From Argentina anserina (Eukaryota; Streptophyta; Magnoliopsida; Rosales; Rosaceae), in contig NC_065874.1 in the NCBI RefSeq assembly GCF_933775445.1, forward strand, positions 21,088,501-21,152,500: 64,000 nucleotides of DNA, written 5' to 3'. Positions 9,807 through 23,500 of this stretch are shown piece after piece. The notes under the pieces are model-generated. The model did not search any database. It saw only the letters and a program-made list of their open reading frames with translations, and was not told where the DNA came from. The first letter of the stretch is position 1. Every line of letters starts with the position of its first letter. A program made the translations under genes and the position numbers.

Positions 9807-12800
9807 ATGTCCCAGATTACTGGTTGGTCCGAAGAGATTAGTGCACGCCTGAAAAGAATTCAGCCTCCATCTCAATTTGATAACGTATCCATTGAATCAG
9901 ATTCATTTCACGAAGAGAAAGAGTTTGGGTCCATTTCGCCATTTCCAAGTGCATCAAGTTGTAGTGGGCTCAATCCTTTGTTCTTTGAGGATCCGGAGTT
10001 GGAATTGTTGACAAGCCCATTTTCATTGGCCCAGTTGAATTTCAATCTACCCGATCCAAAACCTGAAAATCAAGAAGAAGTAATGGCATCAATTAGAGAA
10101 CAAAATGGTCAAGTTGAAGCAGCAGTTGGTGGGACAGCGCCCTCTAACATTGTGTATCCTGTCCCGGAAGAGGGAAAGACTAGTGATTTCGTTTTGAAGA
10201 GTGGGTTTCTACACCATTTGCCCAAGTTTCATGGTCTTTCTGGTGAGGATCCTAATCAACATCTCACCTTGTTCCAATTCAACTGTGAGACTATGTGCCC
10301 AAGAGGAGCAGACATTCAGATTGTGAAGATGCGAGCATTTCCTTACTCATTGGAGGACCGTGCTCAGAAATGGTTGTTTGAGGTGCCAGCTGGTAGGATT
10401 ACTTCTTGGACCACTATGGTGAACGAATTCTTGTCCAAGTATTTCCCATCTTCAAGAGTTACTCATATAAGGAAGCAGGTCACCGGTATCAAGCAAGGCC
10501 CGGATGAGTCGTTTTACAACTACTATGAGAGATTCAGGTCTCTTATAGCATCATGCCCAGCTCATGGCATTAGGGAAGGTCTACTCCTTCAATACTTTTA
10601 TGAAGGCCTTCTACAAATGGAAAGAGAGTTCCTTGATTCAGCTGCTGGTGGATCATTCTTGGACAAGAGCAATGTAATGGCAAAAGATCTTTTGGAGAAG
10701 AGAGCAATGAATAACCAACAGTTTGGGACATCTGCAAGTGCTACAAGGCAGGTACATGAGACTCACTCCAGTTCAAACTCTGCTCTAGAGGACAAGGTCG
10801 ACAAGTTGTCCAAGATGATGACACATTTCATGAAGTCTAGTGGAGCTCAAGTGTGTGGGATATGTACGGAGGGGCACCCTACTGATCAGTGTCCTCAAAT
10901 TGCTTCAAGTGGAGGGTATGAGGAAGTCAATGCCCTTGGTTATCAAGGAGGTCAGAGGTACAACCCATATTCAAATACCTACAATCCTGGCCTACGTGAT
11001 CATCCTAACTTTCGATGGTCCAACATTGAAAATGTACTAAGGCCACATCAGAATCAAATGCAATTTGGGCCTCGTCCGGGTGGTTTGTTTAGACCACAAG
11101 CTCCACTACTCAATGTACCACCTCCAAACGTGGCTGCTACTCCTAATTATGATGAGTTGTTGAAATCCTTAGCTGCTGGGCAAAGTCAGTTGAACACTGT
11201 TACTCAAACTTTGGTGGTGGGTCAACAAGCAAATAGCAAGGACATTGCGGAGCTGAAAAGGCATATGGGCCAGGTAGTGGACTTCATGGGCCGATTTTCT
11301 GAGCAAGGGAAGCTGCCTAGTGGTGTCATACCCAACCCAAGAAATGAGCAAGCCTAAGCTATTATGACAAGGAGTGGGCTTGAGCTAAAGGAGAGCCCAA
11401 ATGTTGCAAAGAAGGCCCATATGGCCCATGAGCAAGAAAGTGACGAATTTCCTATGAAGATGGACTTGGAGAAAGATCCAGCTACCTCCAAGAAGGAGAT
11501 GGTGCCGCCCCATGATGCACCCAAAGGTATGATTGCTAATTCAAGTGATTTAGTTAATACTAACCCCATTTCGTGTGTACCTTTCCCTTCTAGGTTTGCA
11601 AAGAGCAAGAAGGACAAATCTGATGAGGAGGTATTGGAAGTCTTTAGGAAGGTGGAAGTTAACCTTCCTTTGTTGGAGTGCATCAAGCAAATTCCCAAGT
11701 ATGCGAAATTTCTTAAGGAGCTTTGCACTTCAAGAAGGAAGAATAGGGAGGAGAAGGTAGTGAAGATGAATGAGACAGTTTCAGCTGTCATCCAAAGGAA
11801 GCTACCCCCTAAGATGAAAGACCCGGGAAGTTTCTCTGTCCCATGCAAAATTGGTAACACGTTATTTGAAAATGTTATGCTTGATCTAGGTGCTTCAATA
11901 AATGTTATGCCTTATAATGTTTATCAATCACTAGGATTAGGACCTTTAAAGAATGATAACGTGATTATTCAATTAGCTGATCGATCTAACAAGTACCCTA
12001 AGGGGTATGTTGAGGATGTCCTTGTGCAGGTCAGTCACCTTATTTTCCCTGCAGATTTTTATGTGCTTGACATGGAGGTATCACCCTTGGAGACAACTCC
12101 ACTGCTTTTGGGGAGACCGTTCATGAGGACTGCTAGGACATGTATCGATGTGGCCAATGGGAGTTTATCAATGGAATTTGATGGAGATGTTATCAGCTTC
12201 AATGTTTTTGAGGCTATGAAATACCCAGTTTCTGATCTTAACTCGTGCTCTTCTATTGATGTTATTGATTCTATTGCACAGGTTATGTCAGAAACGTTGG
12301 AAGCATAGCAATTAGCTATGGAGCAAGGGGCCGGATTTGACAAGCATGGGGACCGTGTCCCAAGAGAGGAGTGGGCTGATCTTGAGCCCAAGATTTTCGA
12401 AATTCTTTGTGAGCTTGAAGCTCAACCATACAAAAGGTATCCCTCTTTCTTGTCAATTCCCATTTCCACTAACAAATTGTTACCATCTGTGGTTCAAGCC
12501 CCAAAGTTAGATTTGAAGCAGCTTCCAGATCATTTGAAGTATGTGTACCTTGGAAAGGATGATACTTTACCAGTTATTGTGTCATCAACGCTGAGTGAGC
12601 AGCAGGAAGCTAGATTGATTGATGTGCTTAAGAGGAACAAGACCGGTATTGGATGGACTTTGGCGGATATCAAGGGAATCAGCCCTACAACTTGTGTTCA
12701 TAGGATACTGTTAGAGGATGGCGCCAAACCTACACGTGATGCTCAGAGGAGATTGCACCCACCAATGATGAAAATCGTGAAAGATGAGGTGATCAAGCTG

Positions 12801-15406
12801 CTTGATTGTTGAGTGATCTATCCTATCTCGGATAGTCGGTGGATTTCGCCAGTGCAAGTGGTGCCTAAGAAGAGTGGGGTGACTGTTGTGAAAAATGAGG
12901 CGAATGAGTTAGTACCCCAGAGATTGGTGACCGGTCATAGGATGTGCATTGATTATAGGAAGCTGAATGCTACAACACGCAAGGATCACATGCCTTTGCC
13001 GTTCATGGACCAGATGTTGGAAAGATTAGCCGGGCACGAGTTCTTTTGTTTTCTAGATGGGTATAGTGGCTACAACCAGATGTGTATTCATCCGGAAGAT
13101 CAAGAGAAGACGACATTTACATGTCCATTTGGCACTTCTGCCTATCGACGCATGCCCTTTGGGTTGTGCAACGCACCAGGTACGTTTCAGCGATGTATGC
13201 TTGCTATTTTCTCTGGTTTATCGAAAATATCATTGAAGTTCTTATGGATGACTTTAGTGTTTATGGTAAAGACTTTGATGCATGTTTAGAGAATTTAGAG
13301 TTAATATTGAAAAGGTGTGTAGAAACTAACCTTGTGCTCAATTGGGAAAAATGCCATTTCATGGTTAATCAAAGGATAGTTTTAGGACATATTGTATCTG
13401 CTAAGGGTATTCAGGTAGACAAGGCTAAGGTTGATATTGTGCATCACTTACCCTCTCCCACAACTGTGAGAGAGGTTCGTTCTTTCCTTGGTCATGCAGG
13501 ATTTTATATGAGATTCATCAAGGATTTTTCCATGGTGGCGAGACCTATGTGTACCCTATTGCAGAAGGATATACCGTTCATATGGGATGATGCATGTGAA
13601 AAAGCATTTGTGAAGTTGAAGGAGTTGTTGACTAGTGCACCCATCATTTGTCCTCCGGATTGGAACCTGCCCTTTGAGTTGATGTGCGATGCTTCGGATT
13701 ATGCAGTTGGGGCGGTGTTGGGCCAAAGAAGAGAAAAGAAGCCCGTAGTGATCTACTATGCGTCTAGGACTCTTAATGAGGCCCAGATGAATTATTCGAC
13801 TACGGAAAAAGAACTTTTGGCTGTAATATTTGCTTTAGACAAATTTCGATCATATCTTTTGCATTCTAAAGTTGTTGTGTATTCTGACCATGCAGCCTTA
13901 AGGTATTTGATGACAAAGAAGAATGCTAAGCCCAGATTGATCCGGTGGATACTGTTGATTCAAGAGTTTGACCTTGAGATTCGAGACAAGAAGGGAAGTG
14001 AGAATTTGGTGGCCGATCATTTGAGTAGGATCGTGCGAGATGAGGAAAGAGAGCCACTACGTGAGACTTTCCCAGATGAGCAACTCTTTGGGATAGAGGT
14101 AAGTGTGCCTTGGTATGCCGATATTGTCAATTATTTAGTTACTAAGGATTTTCCTAGTACATTTTCGCATGCTAATAAGGCTAAATTGAAGAAAATGGCT
14201 AGATACTATATTTGGGATGAACCGTATTTATGGAAACAATGTAGTGATCAAGTCATTAGGAGATGTGTCCCAGAGAATGAGTATAGGTCGATTCATAACT
14301 TCTGTCATAGTGAGGCATGTGGAGGTCATTTTGGGCCTCGTAGAACAGCTTTAAAGGTGTTGGAATGTGGTTTCTATTGGCCTTCTATTTTCAAGGATGC
14401 ATATTTGTTTTGTGTTTCTTGTGATAAGTGTCAACGGACTGGTAATATTGGTAAGAGAGATCAAATGCCCTTATCCCCCATTGTAATTGTCGAAATTTTT
14501 GATGTGTGGGGCATTGATTTCATGGTTCCATTTTCTTCATCTAGAGGTTTCTTGTATATCTTGTTAGCTATTGATTATGTGTCGAAGTAGGTGGAAGCAA
14601 AGGCCACCCGAACTAATGATTCGAAAGTGGTTGCAGGTTTCTTGAGAACTAACATATTTTGCAGGTTTGGAGTACCAAGAGTTTTGATAAGTGATGGAGG
14701 TTCTCATTTCTGCAACCGGACTATTGAGGCATTGCTTAAGAAGTATGGAGTAACCCACAAGGTTTCGACACCATATCATCCTCAAACAAGTGGCATGGCA
14801 GAAGTGTCCAACCGAGAGATCAAGGGAATTCTGGAGAAAACTGTAGGTCCAACAAGGAAGGATTGGAGTGATCGATTAGATGATGCATTATGGGCCTACA
14901 GGACTGCGTACAAGACGCCTATTGGGATGTCACCATTCAGATTGGTGTATGGGAAGGCATGTCACCTTCCAGTGGAGTTAGAGCACAGAGCATGGTGGGC
15001 GGTGAAGACATTCAACATGGACAAGGATGCAGCCGGTCTTCATAGGAAATTGCAGCTCAATGAGCTTGAGGAGATAAGAAATGACGCCTATGATGCTGCG
15101 TGGATTTACAAGGAGAAAACGAGAGCTTATCATGAAAAGATGATTCGTGGGAAAGAGTTTGTAGTTGGTCAAAAAGTTCTTTTATTCCATTCTAGACTTA
15201 AACTTTTTCCTGGCAAATTACGTTCTCGTTGGGTTGGTCCATTTGTTGTTACTAATGTGTTTGCTCATGGTGCTATTGAAATTAAAAGTGATAAAACAGG
15301 TCAGACGTTCAAGGTGAATGGGCATCGACTTAAGCCCTACTATGAACCTTTTGAGGAGCACACGTATGAAGAGACGAGTGTGAGAGATGCGGCAAAAGAT
15401 GTATGA
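9807..15406 (+). pseudogene. Athila-like gag-pol, copy B, disrupted
   Basis: This is the best preserved copy of the family. Gag is open from 9807 to a TAA at 11355-11357, with an intact CCHC zinc knuckle (CX2CX4HX4C, 10854-10892). The protease active site DLGAS is at 11883-11897. The RT has its [10 protein letters not shown] region near 13050 and catalytic MDD at 13244-13252. RNase H ([12 protein letters not shown], about 13690), the integrase zinc finger (about 14300-14440) and catalytic core (about 14510-14830) follow, and the C-terminus ends at 15406. Breaks are the TAA at 11355, TAG at 12306-12308, TGA at 12810-12812, a 1 bp deletion near 13217 that shifts frame inside RT, and TAG at 14588-14590. 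The stops at 12306 and 14588 are also in copy A. Confidence 0.92.
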
Positions 15407-15900
15407 GCATGAGATTGTCTAGGTTGAGAGACTTTAAAACTCAAGCGCTGCATGGGAGGCGACCCATTTCAACCGTACCTGTGGAGGAGTCGTCTACGGG
15501 AGTTTGCATTTTCTTATCCCTTCACTCTTATGGTTGAATTGTATATGTATTGATGTGTGATCTTAGTCTATACTTATGAATTACATTCTGATTATTGAGC
15601 TTACATTGAAGACAATGTAATTTTCTAAGTGTGGGGTAGGGTTGCATGATCATTGTTTGCTGATTTTTATTTTGATTTCATGATATAAACGAAAAAGAAA
15701 GAAAAAATTCGAAAAAATGTTAGAAAATTCGAAATAAATGTGTTGTTTTGAGTCTTAGGATGCCCCTAAAGTCTAGGATGATTATGTCTCTAAATGCATA
15801 GATGATGGTTTTGCATTTCATAAGAATTGAATTGTAAGTTTCATTGATAATGTGGATTTGGTATGAACATGTGGATTTGGTTAGTCTAAGTCCATAACAA
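15407..15900 (+). other. 3' non-coding region of copy B, first part
   Basis: It matches 5585-6100 of copy A and includes the first polypurine-like motif at 15627-15639. It is cut by the nested element just after the target site CCTGT and resumes at 27875. I see no gene in it. Confidence 0.8.
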
Positions 15901-15905
15901 CCTGT
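15901..15905. repeat. Target site duplication CCTGT, left
   Basis: CCTGT lies directly before the LTR start TGATCGG at 15906 and recurs at 27875-27879 after the right LTR end. Copy A has the uninterrupted sequence AACTTGTGAG at the matching place (about 6108), which confirms a single insertion point. Confidence 0.93.
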
Positions 15906-18094
15906 TGATCGGTTCGATTACTCGAGATCAATATTAACCATGTAAGCATCGTTAGTAGTATAAAGCAAGAGGGTATCGTTCACAAACCGGGGATCCATCC
16001 AGGGTAAAGAATCACAAATATTTAACAACGAATTCATAAGAGTTTGAGGATTTTGGAATATATTTCGGATCAAACATAAAATAAACCTAAACTAATATAT
16101 ACATGTGATCAACCAACCAACACATAAGAAATTACCAAACAAATAACATAAGAACAAAGGTAACAAAATCTACTCTCAATCTTGTTCATGCCGTAAGTAT
16201 CATAGTTCATCTTAAATTCGATCATGCATCAAGTTCCTACTTGGTTCCTAATACATAGATATCATCGAGCTTAACTATTTGTCTTGCTACGAAATCTAAC
16301 ATACCAATTCATCATGCAATTACGTATCACAAAGAGAAATCAACATGTTTAAAGCACCTATCCAATGTCGAACTTAAGATCATAATCGGTGGAGGAACAA
16401 AGGGGACAAACAATTAATCAACTACTTGTTTCAAAATCGTTTTTAACTTTGAATGATTAACATATGCGACATCAACTACTTGTCTTAATCACACATGCAA
16501 TATAAGAACACACCGAAAATGAATTAAGAACATAAATAAACAGAAACTCATGGCATAAAACCTAAAATCATTGAATTAAAATCGAAAACCTTAATTCATC
16601 ATGTCATTCAAAAGTTACAAATATCTCATAGACAAGAATAAAAATAACTTTAACAAAACCTAAACATAAATCATCCAAGAACAAGAACATAAAAACCCGA
16701 AAACTAAACATGAAGATCATAGAGTTACACTTTATAATTCTCCTCCAAGGTTTCTTACAGTGGTAGCACAAGATCTTCAAGAGAATGGTATCCTAGGCTC
16801 CCAAGCTTTGGACAGAAAATATGGTGAAGGGTGGTGAATTCGGATTCTATGATGCTTGGTGAATGAAAGTGTTTGGGCAGAGCTTTGGCAAGTCTTGTGA
16901 GCAAGGTTGATGATCATTTTATGTGGAAATGAGGTGCTATATATAGAGGAAGAAACCCAAGGGAGGATGGCCACAAAGTCCACAAAGTTGAAACCAAATT
17001 GGTTGAGGTTTCCTAGATTCGGCAGATTTGACATTTGTCCCTTGTTGTGGCCATAACTTTCTCTAGAAAATAGATATTGAGATGATTCCAACTGGCAATT
17101 TCAACTAGACTTCCGTGGATTTTCATCCATATATCATGCACGTTCTCAATCATTCTGAGCTGTCCAGGAGAACTCGTCAAAGTTGGATGATCTGCAGTGC
17201 CAGAATTCTGATTTCTATAAGGATTGCATATCTTTTGCATTAATTGCATATCTTCTTCCTCCTTTAATGCTGATTTCTTTTGCACAAATTTCTTCATTTG
17301 AATTAGGGAGGCAGCAAAAGTCTTAATTGTTGCAGCCATGTTTGATTTTTCTTACCTCTCATCATTAAATTTGCTGCATGCCTTCTATGACTTTCTTGCC
17401 TCTTCTCATTTAATTTGCTGCATGCCTTCTTTGACATTCTTTGGTGCAGGGATTTATGGAGATTCTGATCATATTTGTGCTCTATATGCAGGAGGAACAA
17501 AGTCCCAAGTTTCCCTCATAGCCCTTGGATCAAAAGCAAATCAATGGCTGAGATAATTCCGTCGAGCTCACTGGACCTCCGAGTAATGATTCGGTCATAT
17601 CTCCCTGTAGGAATACGATATTGATTTGATTCCAAATCCTATAGAAACTAGACTCAAAATCCTTTTTATCCATATAAGGTACGTCTTCTAACGCAATCGG
17701 AGCTATCCAGGGGAGCCCGTCGAAGTTGGACTACAAATCTTAACAGCATTTTCATTCTTGCATGGATTGGGCTTATAAGTGTATCTTCTTCTCTTTCCTT
17801 GTGGAACTAGGATTGCTTTCCTTCTCCAACATGGATTTGTATTTCCTAATAATAATAAGTATATTAGAAACAAAGAAATACGCAAAGATGAATCCTACTC
17901 GAACAAGGAAACATATATCAATAAGGATTCTTTACACTTAGCACGATTTCAGCATCAATTCACTTATAATTGATATAAGCTCTACCTAGACACTTATTCA
18001 TACAAAAGAAACTAAAATATACTAAATAAGAGGTAACAAAGAGTAAGAATAGGGCATAAACATATTAAGAACGTCACACTTTGTGCTCCTATCA
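15906..18094 (-). repeat. Left LTR of nested element (complete, 2189 bp, - orientation)
   Basis: On the - strand it starts TGATAGGAGCACAAAGTGTG at 18094 and ends ..CCGATCA at 15906, with TG..CA ends. The neighbouring ACAACCCCACACTT (18095-18108) is the reverse complement of the family's polypurine tract, so this is the 3' LTR of a - strand element. A TATA-like CTATATATAG lies at 16937-16946, and it is palindromic enough to read on either strand. Small frames inside are incidental. Confidence 0.9.
16937..16946 (-). promoter_or_regulatory. TATA box in nested-element LTR
   Basis: CTATATATAG is conserved in position with 26717-26726 (right LTR), 47847-47856 (solo LTR) and 55499-55508 (another LTR of the family). 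Confidence 0.55.
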
Positions 18095-19752
18095 ACAACC
18101 CCACACTTAAGCTTTGCTAGTCCCTTAGCAAACACTAGAAAAGGGAAACAAAAACATAAAACAATAATCAAAACAACTAAACTAATGACTCAACTATAAT
18201 GCCTTCAACATTTTGTCTCAGAGATCTTCAAATTCATAGCATCAAGAATAACACTTAATCGAAATAGATAGAATGAATTTAATGGTTAATAAGCATGTGA
18301 TCTTGCAGAACAAGTAAGACAAGGCAGAAAACATAGGTGATATTAAGCTCGACATGTTCAAAACAAGTTCAAAATTCAACTCACAAGGGATATGCACTCC
18401 GAATATTTTCTCTCAAGAACATGGCATATGCTTAAAAGCTTTTCATACATAAGAGTTATGAACACATAGTGAATTCGAAAACCTCATTAAAGATACCAAT
18501 CATATGCACAAATGAACCCAAACCATATACTTACTCATGAAACAAACTCCACAGATCAAGAGCTACTCATTTTAAGAATCATGCGGATCTTTATAAAAGG
18601 TAGGCTTAGGCTCGGTAAGGATATCATTTTTAAGGTAAAAGGAATCACAAAGGTCATCCTCAAGACTTAGCAGAGCAAAAATCATTCACCTTATGTCGCC
18701 ATACTCCATAAAACAAGGGCCAATTTTATCATGTTGGCTCATTCTTCACTTTAAACATTGTGAAAACGAACAAAGGCTAAAGTACAGCATTATTGAGCCT
18801 TCAACAAATACATCACAACTCCAAATTCACATAAACAAATGCCATGCCGTGACATCTTACTTCTCTTTCTTGTTCTATCTTTTTTTTCTTTCTTCTAACA
18901 GTGTATATATCTTTTTCTTTTCTTTTTCTCACATGGCATCTTTCATTTTTTTCTTTTCCACGGCACAACATACATACAATAGCCTAACCCCACACTTGAA
19001 TCAAATCATCAATCCATATTAAGACCACGAATCGGCTCTGCCAAGCCTTAAAGACAAGGTAGAGATATAACTATACTAAGCAAGGATATTAACATGTTGG
19101 TGATGAAAGAAAAGGCTTAACGTAGGCTCAAATGGGTTAATACTAAGGTGTCCCAAGCAGGGCTCAAATAAGGCATACGGCTTTTTGGTATAAGTGGTGG
19201 AATTCCTAAAAAGATCCAACAATCATTTTCAAAATCAGAGTATATTATGATAAAAGTTTTGAAAGTTTCACAGAGTAAGTTCTAGCATTCTCTAGTTCAT
19301 TGCAATTCTATGGCATATGAATTGATCAAAATAGATGTAATGAGGTTATATAGCCAAGAAACGATAGAATATCACTCTCCAAAGAAATCCACATATATGG
19401 CTCGAAACTCACATAGGTTACATAATTCAAACAAGTAGGGAACATGCTCATTCTGTACCTAAGTTTCAAAATCCTCATCTACTACATGTTCGTACAAAAT
19501 CTACACATTGATTAACCATCAAATTGCAATTAAGTTCAATTTCCAGTCTTGTGATCATCTTTCAACCAATCATTCAAAGATCAACTCATCCTAGACAGTT
19601 AAAGGCATACCTAAGACTCAAAAATAAAAAAACAACAACTTAGAATCGAAAAACAAAACCGAAAATAACACTAAAAATTGAAAATCAAAATAACAAAATC
19701 GAAACACATAAACATCAAACAATAGAATACAACGAATGATGTATATCCCACC
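18095..19752 (-). other. Distal 3' region of nested element, - orientation
   Basis: It begins with the reverse-complement polypurine tract and is related to the 3' region beside the - strand LTR at 56709. A second polypurine-like motif (reverse complement CCCCACACTTGA) lies near 18987. It ends in an A-rich stretch (19620-19720) and then a 19 bp block (19734-19752) also found inverted at 26219-26237. No gene is supported. At 19753 the sequence switches to the + strand primer-site region. Confidence 0.75.
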
Positions 19753-19755
19753 AAA

Positions 19756-19773
19756 TGGCGCCGTTGCCGAGGA
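19756..19773 (+). other. Primer binding site, tRNA-Asp type
   Basis: TGGCGCCGTTGCCGAGGA resembles the tRNA-Asp-complementary site typical of Athila and related plant Ty3/gypsy elements. It lies on the + strand, in agreement with the gag-pol downstream. No LTR end lies in front of it; instead the inverted distal 3' region abuts it. Confidence 0.8.
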
Positions 19774-20548
19774 TCCATCTTTATGGATCTCTAATCTTTT
19801 AATTTCGAATTCACTGTTCATATTGTAAATTTGTATATAAATATATATATATTTATATATATATATATTTTTTCTTTTTGTAACATATAGTAAATATATC
19901 TTAGGTTGTTGTTTTGGTGATTGAGTGAATGATTGTTGTAGGTTGTAAATCGAACGGAATAGGTAAAGTCCCTTTTGTTAATATTAGCCTTAACTCCTCA
20001 TGTTTTCTTCCAAAGTTTTTGCATGAGGTTGAGGGCGGCTTTTATTAACACTTGGAGAATTGTCTAACACCCAAGTTTATGTCTAGCTGAGTAAGGGGCA
20101 CGCTCTCTTATTACTCTGGTGCATGGGACCAAAATTGGATCTCAGAGAACTACTGACTGACATACATCTCGGTGATGGAGTCGATAGGGAGTTCGCTCTC
20201 CGTAGTTCAACAAATGAGTCCTACCATGTTCATTATCTCTGATTGAGCTACAAGGCCTTCTGAAACAAAGACTTGATCTTGTGTCTAGGCATCCATACTT
20301 AGGCCGCACGTCAACCTCGGTTTACAACTTAGAATCAATTGATCATTCAATCATTGAAATAGCAAAAAGAACTTGTGAATTGTATGAACTTTGTAAACGT
20401 AAAGAACTAACTTTGTAACATGACAACATAGTTGTCGTGCCTCTTCCATAAGTGTGCTGCGTATATGACCAAGGAAGGGCACGATTCATGTCTTCATTTT
20501 GTATCCTTCAATGCTAACCCTTTAACTTTTGTATTACAGGAATTATGC
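19774..20548 (+). other. Leader of nested element
   Basis: An AT dinucleotide run lies at about 19833-19871. From about 19951 to 20335 the leader resembles 31100-31500 in copy C, with shared blocks such as GAACGGAATAGGTAAAGTCC, GAGGGCGGCTTTTATTAAC, ACATACATCTCGGTGATGG and AGGCCGCACGTC. A donor-like AG|GTAAAG (GT at 19963) and an acceptor-like TTGTATTACAG (ending 20539) would allow removal of about 577 bases just before the gag ATG. Splicing is inferred only. Confidence 0.6.
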
Positions 20549-23500
20549 ATGTCCGAAATATTTAAGAGAACACAAGAGCTCAAAGATCGAATTCAAGCAC
20601 TTCGAGATTTAAACAACTCTTTCACGAGTAGACCCTTAGATTTCGAATCATCTCCAAGCAATTCAATCTTGAACTCTTCACCTAGATCAGAAGAAGAGGA
20701 GAATCCTTTCTTTCCCTTCATCTTCAATTCAGAGACAGACACAATTGCGGACCGTGATATAGTTCCTGTTGGTGCTCCAATCGCACTCAAGAATGCTTTC
20801 ATCCCCACCACCCCTGAATCACCTTCATGCATTGCTTTCACTCCACCTAATGAAGCCAACTTCTCCATTCCGGTTCAATTGCTTGGGCAGCTGCCTAAGT
20901 ATTCTGGTTCCTCAATGGAAGACCCTAATGTTCACCTTAGGGAGTTCTTGGACATTTGCAAGCTCCAATCGATTCATCATCTGTCTCAAGAAGGCTTGAG
21001 GTTGCTTTTGTTTCCATTTACCCTTAAGGACGATGCTAAACGTTGGTTGTACTCTCTGCCTCCGGGAATCATCACCACATGGGACGAAATGACTAGGAAG
21101 TTCTTGAAACAATTCTTCCCTGCTCAACTCACGAAAAGACTAAGGAGGGAGATTCAGAACTTCACTCAAAAGGATGGTGATTCACTCTACGAGGCATGGG
21201 AGGAATTTCAAGAACTACAAAGAAAGTGCCCTCACCATGGTATTTCGTTGGATGACTTGGTGCAATTCTTCTATGAAGGACTCGACACCATTAACAAGAG
21301 TATGGTGGATTCGGCATGTGGCTGTACATTCATGAACAAGACCAGTCAAGAAGCTTACACCTTGATTGATGACTTGGCTGACAACAATCGCCAATTTAGT
21401 TCCAAGGAGAAAAGAGGAAGCAAGAGCCGTGGGGTATATGATGTTGATGCAAGAAATCAGATGGCTACTTTAGAAAGGAAGCTTGACGTTCTAGTCAAGG
21501 CATTCAATGGTTCGAGCATCAACAATCAAGCATGTGGTATTTGTTCTTTCAAAGATCACACGACTGAAAATTGTCCAAATGGTGCAATGACTGAAGAAGA
21601 GTTGAACTTCATGGGGCAACAAAGGCCTAGGTATGATCCATACTCGAACACATACAACCCTGGACTTAGAGATCATCCAAATTTTCGTTGGAACAACAAT
21701 GCTCAACCGTCCAATGCTCAAGGTCAACGAGTCCTTCAGGTTTGTTTGTGAGGCCTCAGGTACCTCAAGGTTCTGTTCCGTTTAAGTCTAACGTTCATGG
21801 TTCAAATAATGCATCTGCACCTAACTATGATGAACTTTTGAAGTCCCTTGTTCAAGGGCAACAAAATTTAAACTCTGCTACTCAAGCTTTAATTACAGGT
21901 CAACAAGCTCATTCTAAAGACATAACCGAGCTTAAGAAGCAGATGGGACAAGTGATCGACTTCATGGGAAAGATTCATGAAGGAGGTAAGTTACCGAGCC
22001 AAACTGAGCCAAACTGAGCCAAATCCTAACGTGAAGGCCATGATGACAAGAAGTGGGAGGATCTTGGATGCTCAATTGCAGCAAAACAAGAAGGTCGTGC
22101 CTTCTAAAGGAAAAGAGGCCGAGAGTTTCAATGCTAATGACATAGAGAAAGACCCTGCCTCCTCTAAAGCTAATGATGTCGTGGCTCTTCCCACAAGTGA
22201 TCATGACGCGCATGACAAAGGTAAGGATCCTAACTCTAGTGGTTTAGTTTCAACTAATGCTCTTCCTCGTGTTCCCTTCCCCAATAGATTTGCAAAGCAA
22301 AAGAAGAATGACTCTGATCAAGTCATGCTCGACATTTTCAAAAAGGTGGAAGTGAATATGCCTCTTATTGAATGCATACAACAGAATCCTAGGTATGCTA
22401 AGTTTTTGAAAGAATAGTGCACTAATAAGAGGATGACTCGAGAGAATGAGGTTGTCACAATGAGTGAGACGGTTTCTGCCGTGCTCCAACGGAAGCTACC
22501 ACCAAAGCTTAAGGATCCAGGGAGTTTTTCTATCCCTTGTACAATCGGAAACATGACATTTGAAAAGATAATGTTAGACTTAGGTGCATCGATCAATGTA
22601 ATGCCTTACTATATTTATGAGGATCTAGGTCTAGGTGATTTGAAACGAGATAATGTTGTGATTCGATTGGCAGATTGTTCCAACAAAGTTCCTTTGGGCT
22701 ATGTTGAAGATGTTCTTGTGCAGGTTTCGAGCTTGATATTCCCTGCGGACTTCTATGTCCTTGACATGGAGCCAACTGAAGGAGATGACAAGGAGGTCCC
22801 TATTTTGTTGGGGGCGTCCCTTTATGAGGACTGCAAGAACGAAGATTGATGTGTTTAGTGGATCACTCACCTTTGAGTTTGACGGTGAAGTGATTAGCTT
22901 CAACATCTTTGAAGCCATGAGGTATCCCCTTTCAGAATTAAGTGATTGTTTTTCAATTGACATTCTTGATTCCCTTGCAGATAACTATCTAGATACCTTG
23001 GCACATGACGAGTTGGCACTCACCATTGCCCAAGGGGCCGGATTTGCAAGTGATGGCTCCAACGTTTCTGAGTTGGAAGCCAATGATGCCGTGCCATCTT
23101 TTGTACTAGAGAACATGGCCTCTCTTGAGGTTTCGCCATGTGAGGTAAGTTATGTCTCTCCTAGTCCAATCCTTTTAACCACTAACAAGAATCTTCCTTC
23201 TGTGGTGCAAGCCCCAAAGCTTGATCTTAAGGTTCTTCCGGACCACTTGAAGTATGCGTTTTTGGGAGAAGAAGATACATTGCCAGTGATCATTTCTTCT
23301 ACACTTAACGAGGAACAACAAGAGAGATTGATTGAAGTGTTAAAGAGACACAAGACGACAATAGGATGGACCCTAGCCGACATCAAAGGAATTAACCCTA
23401 CCATGTGTGTGCACCGAATTTTGCTTGAAGATGGTGCCAAACCAACCAAGGAAGGTCAAAGACGCCTTCACCCACCAATGATGCAAGTTGTAAAGGATGA

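Noticed and set aside
17338..17556. 72-codon frame repeated at 27118-27336
   Set aside because: Both copies are the same LTR sequence, and the repetition reflects the two LTRs rather than a duplicated gene.
19833..19871. AT-rich run as a possible replication origin or matrix attachment site
   Set aside because: It is a simple AT dinucleotide run in a transposon leader, and nothing else supports a special function.
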